A stretch of 64,000 nt of DNA from contig JADJTO010000011.1 in the NCBI GenBank assembly GCA_016711105.1, positions 30,057 through 94,056 of the forward strand. The letters are read 5' to 3'. Below, one piece after another: positions 1 through 7,032 of the stretch (position 1 is its first letter; every line of letters begins with the position of its first letter). The notes beneath the pieces are model-generated. The model made no database searches, was not told where the DNA came from, and saw nothing but the letters and a program-made list of their open reading frames with translations. A program made the position numbers and the translations under genes. This stretch comes from Micropruina sp. (GTDB taxonomy: Bacteria > Actinomycetota > Actinomycetes > Propionibacteriales > Propionibacteriaceae).

Positions 1-97
1 CGGACGCCCGACTGCATCAGCGCCCATGGCAGGATCGGCTTCTCACCGAGACCGTTAGTGACACCCAGGGTGGGATGACGGAGCGATCGGAGGCATC

Positions 98-625
98 GTG
101 TCGGGGCGACTGGCGGAGTTCGAGCCCTTCGTGAAGTCGGCCACGCCTGGGCTGATGCGTCACGCGTATTCGCTGTGTCGGGATGCGCAGCTGTCCCAAG
201 ATCTGGTGCAGGAGGCGTTTCTCCGGGTGTTCCGGAACTGGGACCGCATCGACATGGACCGCAACCCGGTGGCTTACGCCTACCGAACGGTCCACAACCT
301 GTATCTGAGCCGGCTGGAACGACGCTCGTCCGCGGAGTTGCCCGTGGACTCCTTTGAGGACCGGGGAGGAGTCGAAGAACCGGCAGATCAGGTTCACCTC
401 AAGATCGAGGTGTCCCGCGTCTTGTCGATGTTGCCGCCCAGGGAGCGTGCGGTGCCGATCTCCCGGTACCTCCACGACTTGAGCGTTGCCGACACCGCGG
501 CGGAACTGGGGGCGTCCGAAGCGTGGGTGCGAACGACCAGCCACCGCGCCCTCAACCGACTTCGTGCAGTCGAGACGGCGCAACCAGCCCAAGCGCGGAC
601 GTCACCCAGATCGGTCGCCTTCTGA
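98..625 (+). CDS. SigE-family ECF RNA polymerase sigma factor
   Basis: 175 aa, GTG start with GGAGG four bases upstream. Region sigma-2 lies at about residues 15-75 (QDLVQEAFLRVFRNWDRI is the -10 recognition helix region) and sigma-4 at about 105-155 (LSVADTAAELGASE). This layout without other domains is that of the actinobacterial SigE-type ECF sigma factors, which direct RNA polymerase to stress or envelope promoters. The sigma-4 core is unusual: the helix before the HTH reads AVPISRYLHDLS, with a proline where family members have aliphatic residues, and the recognition helix has AWVRTT in place of the common GTVKST, so promoter binding may be altered or decaying. No anti-sigma gene follows; a hairpin lies 56 bases downstream. 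Confidence 0.82.
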   Translation: MSGRLAEFEPFVKSATPGLMRHAYSLCRDAQLSQDLVQEAFLRVFRNWDRIDMDRNPVAYAYRTVHNLYLSRLERRSSAELPVDSFEDRGGVEEPADQVHLKIEVSRVLSMLPPRERAVPISRYLHDLSVADTAAELGASEAWVRTTSHRALNRLRAVETAQPAQARTSPRSVAF

Positions 626-680
626 TCCGACCGAACTGGACGAGGTCTCCGCGTCGACGTCATTGCGTGCGCCACCTCAG

Positions 681-704
681 CCGAGTCGCTATCTATCGAC
701 TCGG
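681..704 (+). terminator. Hairpin downstream of the sigma factor gene
   Basis: Perfect 8-bp inverted repeat CCGAGTCG/CGACTCGG with an 8-base loop, 56 bases after the sigma factor stop. There is no T-tract, which is usual for terminators in high-GC actinobacteria. Confidence 0.4.
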
Positions 705-1026
705 AGCAGTGCTGGTTCGATGATTGGCAAATGGGGTTGGCGCGCGGACCTAGTGCTTTGCTGATGGGCCCGCGCGCACGGGCAAGCAATCTAGTCGCGG
801 CGCTCGGTATTGCCCTGGGCTGCACCCTGCTCCCCATGTTCACGTCGGAGCCATCTTCGCCACGATCGGAATGGACGTCGATGCGGGAATGAATCGGCGG
901 GTGTTGGCGGTACTCGAGTACCTTCGCGCCGCTCTGTGACGCTCTTGCGGGACCTTCCGGCCCTGGGCTTTGACCCACCGAATCCGGCCGACCCGTTGGC
1001 ACACCGGTAGGCGATCTTGGCATAGC
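705..1026. other. Intergenic region with no recognisable gene
   Basis: I see no ORF with family resemblance, coding bias or RBS on either strand between the sigma factor hairpin and the methyltransferase. Short overlapping ORFs are arginine-rich shadows. Confidence 0.4.
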
Positions 1027-1893
1027 GTGGGCAATGGTGCTCGAGAACGTCGGAGCGCCGAGAGCCACACTCAAGGGGGAGCAAAGGACAAGCGAGATGA
1101 CGTCGAGAAGAAGGACTTCTCCTATTTCTGCATCCAGTCCAGGTGGGGGGTCACAAAGCATCTGGGCGGGCGAAGGGCCACCGAGCGACTGGTGGAGCTG
1201 TGCGCCTTCACTGCGGACAGCAAAGTCCTCGAGATCGGCTGCGGTGTCGGCATCACCGCCTGCTACCTGGCCAAGGAAGTGGGCTGTTCACTCACCAGTG
1301 TCGACCTCAGCGAACAGATGATCGCCTGGGCCAAGAAGCGCGCCACCCGTGAAGGTGTGGCCGACCGGATCACCTTCCAGGTCGGGGATGCCCAGAACCT
1401 GCCCTTCAGTGATGAAACATTCGACGCTGTGATCAGCGAATCCGTGACCGCGTTCGCCCCGGACAAGCCCAAGGCCGTCAATGAGTACCTGCGGGTCCTC
1501 AAGCCAGGAGGTCGGGTCGGGTTGACCGAAGCGTCCTGGGTGAAGACGCCTCCGCCGGCAGAGCTGGTGGAGTTCCTCAGTCACTCCATGGAAGGGGCCG
1601 AGTTCCTGGAGCCCGAGGGCTGGAGGGCACTGCTCGACCGAGGGGGATTCACCGATCTGGGCAGCGAGGTTTCCCACCTGACGGCAAGGAGCCAGCTGGC
1701 CAGCGATCTGAACGGGCAGAGTTGGCGCGACGTGGCCGATCGATTCCGCGCGATGGGCGCCTTCATCCGTCAATACCTGACCGATGCCGACCTGCGTCGC
1801 TACGCCAAGACGCTGATGCCGTCCCGCAGGACGATGAGGTCCTTCTTCACGTATTTCGGCTACGGGATCTACACGGGCAGGAAAGCGCAGTAA
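1027..1893 (+). CDS. Class I SAM-dependent methyltransferase
   Basis: About 288 aa from the GTG chosen here. The SAM-binding motif I is VLEIGCGVGIT (about residues 67-77), the acidic ribose-binding loop is SVDLSEQM, motif II-like GDAQNLPFSDETFDAVISE follows, and VLKPGGRVGL is motif III. The N-terminal KDFSYFCIQSRWGVTKHLGG block matches a subgroup of small-molecule methyltransferases that I recall from archaea and environmental bacteria; the substrate is not predictable. The start is uncertain: the frame stays open upstream to an ATG at 970, but conservation seems to begin near residue 26, and no good RBS is visible before either start. It stands alone, with convergent chrA downstream. Confidence 0.75.
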   Translation: MGNGARERRSAESHTQGGAKDKRDDVEKKDFSYFCIQSRWGVTKHLGGRRATERLVELCAFTADSKVLEIGCGVGITACYLAKEVGCSLTSVDLSEQMIAWAKKRATREGVADRITFQVGDAQNLPFSDETFDAVISESVTAFAPDKPKAVNEYLRVLKPGGRVGLTEASWVKTPPPAELVEFLSHSMEGAEFLEPEGWRALLDRGGFTDLGSEVSHLTARSQLASDLNGQSWRDVADRFRAMGAFIRQYLTDADLRRYAKTLMPSRRTMRSFFTYFGYGIYTGRKAQ

Positions 1894-2090
1894 CGCAGTC
1901 GGGTCTTGCAGTTCTGAGGAGTGGCGGTGGGCCGGATTCGATCCGCGGACCGTGGATAACAGCGACACGGCCTCCGCTCGGATGGCGTCGTCAATCCCGG
2001 CCTGGAGCGACAGATCCGAACAAGCAGGAAGCCAAAGTAGGCATACCTGCTCACGTCGACTGGACGGGAGGTGGGCCGAGCGCGGCTTCC

Positions 2091-3470
2091 TCAGACCAGC
2101 CCAGCGACGATTCCGAGGATCGCGCAGGTGCCGAGGACGCGGAGGGTGGACCACTTCGCGACGAAGGTGAGCCCGAGCGCGAGAAGCGTGAGGCCGATGG
2201 TGATCGGGATGGCGCTGTCGACCTCTGGGAGGGTGATCTGGAACGGACCTGCCTGCCAACGCCAGGCGCGCTCGAAGAGGGTGTGAACGCTGAAGTAGAC
2301 GGCCAGGTTGGCGATCACACCGACGACGGCTGCCGTGACACCGCTCAGCGCTGCGCCGAGGGTGTGGTTGCTGCGAAGCCGTTCGATGTAGGGGGCGCCG
2401 AGCAGGACGAGCAGGAAACTGGGCACGAAGGTGACCCAAGTAGTCAGCAGGGCGGCCAGCGTCGCGGCGAGCCACGGGTCCAGATCGCCGGGCGCTCGGT
2501 AGGCGCCGACGAACGCGACGAACTGGACGACCATGATCAGCGGGCCGGGCGTCGTCTCGGCGAGCGCGAGCCCGCGAACCATCTCCCCTGGCAGCAGCCA
2601 CGCGTAGGTGTTCACGGCTTGTTGGGCGACGTAGGCCAAGACGGCGTAGGCGCCGCCGAAGGTCACCAGCGCGGCGCCGGAGAAGAAGAGCCCCTGGTCG
2701 ATGAAGATGCTGTTCCAGCCGAACGCGAACCCCGCGGCCACTAGGGGAGCGGCCCACGCAAGCAGCCCTACGCCCAGCGTGAGCGCCGTGCGCGCCGCCC
2801 CGGGCCGGGCGTGGTGGAGTTGGTCGTCGCTGACCAGGGGCGCCGGTCCGGTTTCGGTGCCCGATTCTGCCGCCGACGTCACCGGCCCGAACCGCCCCAG
2901 GAGTAGCCCCACCAGACCGGCCGCCAAAACGACCAACGGGAACGGCACGGCGAAGAGGGCTAAAGCGAGGAACGAGCCCACCGCGATGACGACCAGCGCC
3001 GGGCGAGTGAGGGCCCGTCGGGCCACGCGGTCCACAGCCTGAACGACGATCGCGATCACGGCGGGGGCGAGCCCGAGGAACAGGCCGGTGATGACTGGAG
3101 TGTCGCCGTAGGCGATGTACACAGCGGAGAGTGCCAGCAGGGCAACCATGCCCGGGAGGACGAACAGCGTTCCCGCGGCCAGGCCTCCGCGCACCCCGTT
3201 GAGCAGCCAGCCGGTGTAGATGGCCAACTGGTGGGCTTCCGGACCAGGCAGAAGCATGCAGAAGTTCAACGCGTGGAGGAAGCGTCGCTGCCCGATCCAG
3301 CGCTTCTCGTCCACGAGCGTGCGCTGCATCACCGCGATCTGGCCGGCTGGGCCGCCGAACGTCTGCAGGCTGATCAGGAACCATGCCTTCACGGCCTCCC
3401 CGATCGGCACCACGTCCTGGCTCATGCTTGGGTCGAGGGGCGTGGAGTTGGTAGCTGCTGACTCACTCAT
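2091..3470 (-). CDS. chrA: Chromate efflux transporter ChrA (CHR family)
   Basis: 459 aa from the ATG at 3470; the frame is open a further 15 codons but conservation starts after it. It is a polytopic membrane protein of the long-chain CHR family with two homologous halves. The first has TFGGPAGQIAVMQRTLVDEK and LLPGPEAHQLAIYTGWLLNG; the second has FGGAYAVLAYVAQQAVN and LAETTPGPLIMVVQFVAFVG. These GGP and PGP motifs are the CHR signatures. The family exports chromate, using the proton gradient, and confers chromate resistance. Length is normal for two-domain ChrA. No chrB regulator is present; the gene is monocistronic, with the mazEF module upstream on the same strand. Confidence 0.9.
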   Translation of the reverse strand: MSESAATNSTPLDPSMSQDVVPIGEAVKAWFLISLQTFGGPAGQIAVMQRTLVDEKRWIGQRRFLHALNFCMLLPGPEAHQLAIYTGWLLNGVRGGLAAGTLFVLPGMVALLALSAVYIAYGDTPVITGLFLGLAPAVIAIVVQAVDRVARRALTRPALVVIAVGSFLALALFAVPFPLVVLAAGLVGLLLGRFGPVTSAAESGTETGPAPLVSDDQLHHARPGAARTALTLGVGLLAWAAPLVAAGFAFGWNSIFIDQGLFFSGAALVTFGGAYAVLAYVAQQAVNTYAWLLPGEMVRGLALAETTPGPLIMVVQFVAFVGAYRAPGDLDPWLAATLAALLTTWVTFVPSFLLVLLGAPYIERLRSNHTLGAALSGVTAAVVGVIANLAVYFSVHTLFERAWRWQAGPFQITLPEVDSAIPITIGLTLLALGLTFVAKWSTLRVLGTCAILGIVAGLV

Positions 3471-3557
3471 GGGGCTCAGGTAACTCGTTGCGGAAGTAGG
3501 CACATCGGGCGTCAAAGATGGCGTTAGTCATGTGGCCAAACTCAAAGTCGGGACGCC

Positions 3558-3884
3558 TTAGCGTGCGAGCCCGAGGAAAGCCATCAGCGCTTGCTCGACC
3601 TCTACGAGTTGCTCGCTGGCCAGGCGACCCAGACGATTGTGCACGTTGCTTCTGTGGATCGTCGTCAGCTTGTCGACCATGATGTCGTTTACGCGATCCA
3701 GCCCGGCCAGGTCGCTGTTGGAGATGCGGACACGCAGGAAGGGAGCATCCGTCAATGTGCTGGTCAAGGGGACGACCGTCACGGACGTTGTCTCGCCGAA
3801 AAGGTCCTCCTGGATGATCAAGGCCGGACGAGGCTTCGCGGCGTAGACGCCGCCAGCAACCGTCCAGATCTCGCCTCTCTTCAC
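3558..3884 (-). CDS. mazF: MazF/PemK-family toxin (endoribonuclease)
   Basis: 108 aa. It opens with MKRGEIWTVAGG, followed by KPRPALIIQEDLF and VTVVPLTSTLTDAP, the SH3-like barrel of MazF/PemK mRNA interferases; ISNSDLAGLDRVNDIMVDKL contains the segment that carries the conserved Ser/Thr in family members. The family cleaves RNA at short sequence motifs. The ATG overlaps the antitoxin stop by 4 bases (ATGA), so the two are translationally coupled, as is standard for type II toxin-antitoxin modules. Length is typical and the frame is intact. Confidence 0.88.
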   Translation of the reverse strand: MKRGEIWTVAGGVYAAKPRPALIIQEDLFGETTSVTVVPLTSTLTDAPFLRVRISNSDLAGLDRVNDIMVDKLTTIHRSNVHNRLGRLASEQLVEVEQALMAFLGLAR

Positions 3885-4087
3885 TCGTCATCCCAGGGCA
3901 CCGACACAGCATCAACGAACTCCTGATCGTCGCCCAGTCGATCCGCTTGGGCCACCAGCCGAGCCTGGCGCCGCGCTTCGGCAGCGAACTCCTCGGTGCG
4001 CACATCGGGCACCCAAATCTGCACGGGGCGGTATCCGCGTGCCCGCATCCGGCGCCGGTACTCGCTGACTCGATCCTTGACAGCCAT
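3881..4087 (-). CDS. mazE: MazE-type antitoxin of a MazEF module
   Basis: 68 aa. The N-terminal half (VSEYRRRMRARGYRPVQIWV) resembles antitoxin MazE proteins of the DUF3018 type, a ribbon-helix-helix-like DNA-binding segment; the acidic C-terminus (DDQEFVDAVSVPWDDE) would wrap around the toxin. It is the first gene of the module, overlaps mazF by 4 bases, and has a perfect palindrome 8 bases upstream of its start, the expected place for autoregulation by the MazE-MazF complex. Confidence 0.83.
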   Translation of the reverse strand: MAVKDRVSEYRRRMRARGYRPVQIWVPDVRTEEFAAEARRQARLVAQADRLGDDQEFVDAVSVPWDDE

Positions 4088-4095
4088 GCACCCAT

Positions 4096-4107
4096 GTTAC
4101 ATGTAAC
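4096..4107 (-). promoter_or_regulatory. Palindromic operator upstream of mazE
   Basis: GTTACATGTAAC is a perfect 12-bp palindrome, AT-rich in a GC-rich context, ending 8 bases before the mazE start codon. Type II antitoxins repress their own operons at such palindromes, so this is the likely binding site. Confidence 0.55.
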
Positions 4108-4149
4108 GGCGACGGAGCAACCAGCCGAGCAGCTCGAACACCTCGTCGC

Positions 4150-4319
4150 ACGCCCTTGAAGGCTGCGTCACGTGGCCACCAGTAGAAGCTTGCGTTGAGC
4201 TCTACCGTGCCGAACTCGGCGACGTAACGGCTCAGGCGCTCGGCCGGGGAGCAGCCGTGGTAGAGAACGTCCTGCCAGTGGTCGTACGACCAGCCCGACG
4301 TCCCGATCCAGATGCCCAC
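4150..4319 (-). pseudogene. Truncated DUF72 (YecE-like) gene, N-terminal fragment
   Basis: The first 55 codons read MGIWIGTSGWSYDHWQ, then CSPAERLSRYVAEFGTVELN and SFYWWP, the N-terminus of DUF72 TIM-barrel proteins, which are normally about 250 aa. Homology stops near 4155, after which the frame runs on into the mazE promoter region without family resemblance. The remaining 200 codons are absent. The break coincides with the upstream edge of the mazEF module, so insertion of that module, with deletion, may have removed the rest. Confidence 0.65.
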
Positions 4320-4363
4320 TCGATCAACCTGCCTCGACGCGCGGCCCCGACATGACGCTTTGA

Positions 4364-5443
4364 CTACTTCGAGGTGTCTGGATCAACTTCCCCGGTTTCG
4401 GCGAGCTTGCGAGCGACCTCTCGCAGCTTGACGTTCAAGCGCTGTGATGAGCGTTTCAAGATGTCGAAGGCCTCATCGGGGGTGGTCTTGAGCCGCTCCA
4501 TCAGGATCCCCTTGGCTTGGCCGATCACGTCCCGCGACAGCAAGGCCTGCTCAAGGTGCTGGTCGAGAGCCTCCAGGCTGGCGCGTTCACCGACGGCACG
4601 GGCGGCCAGGGAGGCGTGCGCAGCCAGGATCGTTCCGATCTCGTGAGCGGTCTGGTCGAACGCGTCGGGTGTCAGCCCGTAGACGTTGAGCGACCCTCGC
4701 TGGGTTTCGTGGCCCGTCCGGCCGTGCGTGTCGAGTTGGTAGGACAGCGAAGAGTGCACCCCGTGTTCGCTGGGGTGCGCCCCCAAGATCGGCCAGCGGA
4801 CATCGGGGAACCCGGGAGCATCCACCAAGGCAGACGTCAGCGCGTCCAGGCTGGGGCCTTCGCCGGCTTCGTACTGCTCTCGGTCAACCGCCGTGGCTGC
4901 CTCATCGGTCGATGCAGCCGTCCGGTAGGTGTTCTTCTCAGAGAGCGTGACGCTGGCCCATTGTCCGCCCGCGATGGTTGCCACGGCAGCTGCGGCAATC
5001 CTGGTTAGGGCCTCGTCGTAGGTATCCGCGTCGTAGAGCCGCTCAGCGATACTGGCGAAAGCCAAGGCCAGGAGAGTGGGTCGGTCCTCGAGTTCGCGCC
5101 GCTCGGTTGCCGCGTCCCGGCTCACCTTGTCTTCTTCGCGCTCACGGCCGGCGTCGGAGCGCTCCTCGTGTGCAACCTCTCGTGCGTGACCCTCGCCGGG
5201 CTCCGCCGCGGGGGTCCCACGTCCAGCGGCCAACCCCGACTCACTCGCCCGCGCCCGTAGCTGCTCGTCCCGTTTGTTGAGTTCTGCCTCCCGCGCGTCA
5301 GCGATGGCTTCCCTCGCGCTCGCGACCACGTCCCGAGCGTCGGCCGCTATGTCTCGCTCGTCAGCAGCGTCATCCCGGGAGTCGGCAACGAACTCTCGCT
5401 TCTCGCCTGCCCAAGCCCGTTCCTCAGCGTTCGAAAAGGACAT
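4364..5443 (-). CDS. GAF and ANTAR domain RNA-binding response protein
   Basis: 359 aa from the ATG at 5443, the start of the MSFSNAEERAW segment; an in-frame ATG at 5497 would add 18 residues. Residues 1-130 are a highly charged helical or coiled-coil region with a degenerate repeat of the type ADxRDxxA (DIAADARDVVASAREAIADA). A GAF domain follows (about 135-285) with a WASVTLSEKNTYRTAAST core. An ANTAR domain closes the protein (about 295-350): RDVIGQAKGILMERL, then DEAFDILKRSSQRLN. ANTAR domains bind paired hexaloop RNA hairpins and act as antiterminators; the GAF domain probably senses a small ligand or redox state. Monocistronic, and the target transcript is unknown. Confidence 0.85.
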   Translation of the reverse strand: MSFSNAEERAWAGEKREFVADSRDDAADERDIAADARDVVASAREAIADAREAELNKRDEQLRARASESGLAAGRGTPAAEPGEGHAREVAHEERSDAGREREEDKVSRDAATERRELEDRPTLLALAFASIAERLYDADTYDEALTRIAAAAVATIAGGQWASVTLSEKNTYRTAASTDEAATAVDREQYEAGEGPSLDALTSALVDAPGFPDVRWPILGAHPSEHGVHSSLSYQLDTHGRTGHETQRGSLNVYGLTPDAFDQTAHEIGTILAAHASLAARAVGERASLEALDQHLEQALLSRDVIGQAKGILMERLKTTPDEAFDILKRSSQRLNVKLREVARKLAETGEVDPDTSK

Positions 5444-6124
5444 CAACAATCGCCCCCACCCAGCAAGATCAGCTGGCAGGGACGGGATGAAGTGCACCTA
5501 GCCACCAATGGCCAAGAATTCATCTACGACCCCAATTTCGTGACGGACTACCCATAATTCCGGCCCTGGATGCGAACCGTGGCCTACCAGGCTGTCCTCG
5601 AACGCAACGATTCTATCGCGAGCAACAACCGGACCGGTGCGTTAATGCTCGCAGACAGGCAACGCCGGCCCGAACCCGCGACCGATCGGCGGCGTAAACA
5701 TAGCGCACTAAGAATGGCCGACTACCGGTTCTTGCGCGCGGACGACCGGAAATTGAGCGGTGCGCCGGCTGGGTATTCAACCGGCACACCTGGTCGGGCA
5801 GGCGCCCGGGCACCGCACCGAACCTGACCAGCACCATACCCACATCAGGCACCCTGAGACGGAGATCCGTAAGTCCACCCCGAAGCCGGACGGAGGACCA
5901 CTTCCGCACCCTCAGCTGAGACGTCGTGGGTGGCTAGTCAGCGATTGTGCTGGTGCCCCTGGTGCTGCGGCTCGTTCCCCGGAGCCGCTCCGGTAGGCGA
6001 CCGACAGTGGAGTCACTCAGCGCATGATCGGCAGTGAGTTGGGTAAGGGTCTTCCAAGGCCGTCGCCCGAGGACGACGCGGCGGCGCCGACGGAGAGTCC
6101 GTTGGCACAGACAAGGAGATGCAG
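5444..6124. other. 680-bp intergenic region with no convincing gene
   Basis: No ORF with recognisable family or coding bias on either strand. A short in-frame stretch at about 5487-5559 on the plus strand (LATNGQEFIYDPNFVTDYP then TAA) looks protein-like and might be the tail of a lost gene, but I cannot assign it. Base composition is slightly less GC-rich than the flanks. Confidence 0.35.
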
Positions 6125-6712
6125 ATGACGACCAAAGTCGAGAAGTCCGTCCTCGTGGACGTGCCGGTGAGCACCGCCTACAACCAGTGGACGCAGTTCG
6201 AGGAGTTCCCCCGGTTCATGACCGGGGTGGAGAGCGTGCGACACCTCAGCAACGATCGGTTGGAGTGGGTCGCCGAGATCATGGGCGTGCGGCGGCAGTG
6301 GATCGCCCAGGTGCTTGAGCAGGTCCCTGATCAGCGAGTTTCCTGGGCGGCGATCGAAGGCGCCACCAACGCCGGGGCGGTTTCGTTTGCGGACGCTGGT
6401 GCCGGCCGCGCCGAGGTGCACCTGTCGCTTGAGTACGAGCCCGAGGGATTCCTGGAAGCTATCGGGGACCAGCTGAACATCGTGGAGAGGCAGGCCGAAG
6501 GCGACCTGGAGCGCTTCAAGGAGTTCGTCGAGTCGGAGGGTTACGGCAGCGACGCGACCGCGGCCACGATGGACGGCTCTGACCAACTGGCCATGGAGTC
6601 CGAAACGGCCATCTCACCAGACATGAACGCCTACGGGTGGGCGTCGGACAAAACGGATCCTGAGGCTGGCGAGGCCGAGCCCGGCCAGGCTTCCCCACGG
6701 CGCGCTGTCTGA
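6125..6712 (+). CDS. SRPBCC (START-like) family protein
   Basis: 195 aa. The ATG at 6125 is preferred over the one at 6119 because AAGGAG ends at 6118 and only 6125 has sensible spacing. Residues 1-140 form a polyketide-cyclase/START-like fold: KSVLVDVPVSTAYNQWTQFE, EEFPRFMTGVESV, VSWAAIEGATNAGAVSF and LERFKEFVES are typical of the YndB/CoxG-like group found beside stress genes in actinobacteria. The C-terminal 50 residues are acidic and probably disordered. Proposed roles in the family include lipid or hydrophobic ligand binding; no substrate can be assigned. A strong inverted repeat follows 46 bases downstream. Confidence 0.78.
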   Translation: MTTKVEKSVLVDVPVSTAYNQWTQFEEFPRFMTGVESVRHLSNDRLEWVAEIMGVRRQWIAQVLEQVPDQRVSWAAIEGATNAGAVSFADAGAGRAEVHLSLEYEPEGFLEAIGDQLNIVERQAEGDLERFKEFVESEGYGSDATAATMDGSDQLAMESETAISPDMNAYGWASDKTDPEAGEAEPGQASPRRAV

Positions 6713-6758
6713 GGACCTCCGGCCAGGTTGAGGCCGACGCCGTCCTGCTAAAAGTGAC

Positions 6759-6804
6759 AACGAGTGAGATCCACCACCGTGTTCGGTGGTGGATCTCACT
6801 CGTT
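6759..6804 (+). terminator. Perfect 21-bp inverted repeat, probable terminator
   Basis: Positions 6759-6779 and 6784-6804 are exact reverse complements around a TGTT loop. It lies 46 bases after the SRPBCC stop and before the multicopper oxidase promoter. The stem is unusually long and perfect. No T-tract follows. Confidence 0.6.
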
Positions 6805-6952
6805 ACTGGCGGTCGAGGCGCTTCGACCGGCGGGCGGGGGCGGGGCGGCCTCCCGCAAACTCTGAGCACAATCCACCAACCGGCTCCAGCAGTTTTAACA
6901 AACGCGCTCTGCCGATTCGGTCAACTCATACCCAGCGCAGGCGTGGTCGCTG

Positions 6953-6981
6953 TTGACTTGATTCAACTTCGGGCAAAGGAT
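6953..6981 (+). promoter_or_regulatory. Candidate sigma-70-type promoter for the multicopper oxidase
   Basis: TTGACT, a 17-base spacer and AAGGAT lie 52 bases before the proposed translation start. The -35 match is good, the -10 match weak. No copper-regulator palindrome is obvious. Confidence 0.35.
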
Positions 6982-7032
6982 GAGGCAGCGGATGCTTCCG
7001 GGGGAAGCTGACGCTTTCGAGGGGAAACCATA

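Noticed and set aside
1288..3384. Long minus-strand frame overlapping the methyltransferase and chrA
   Set aside because: It is out of frame with both recognised genes and arginine/proline-rich without motifs.
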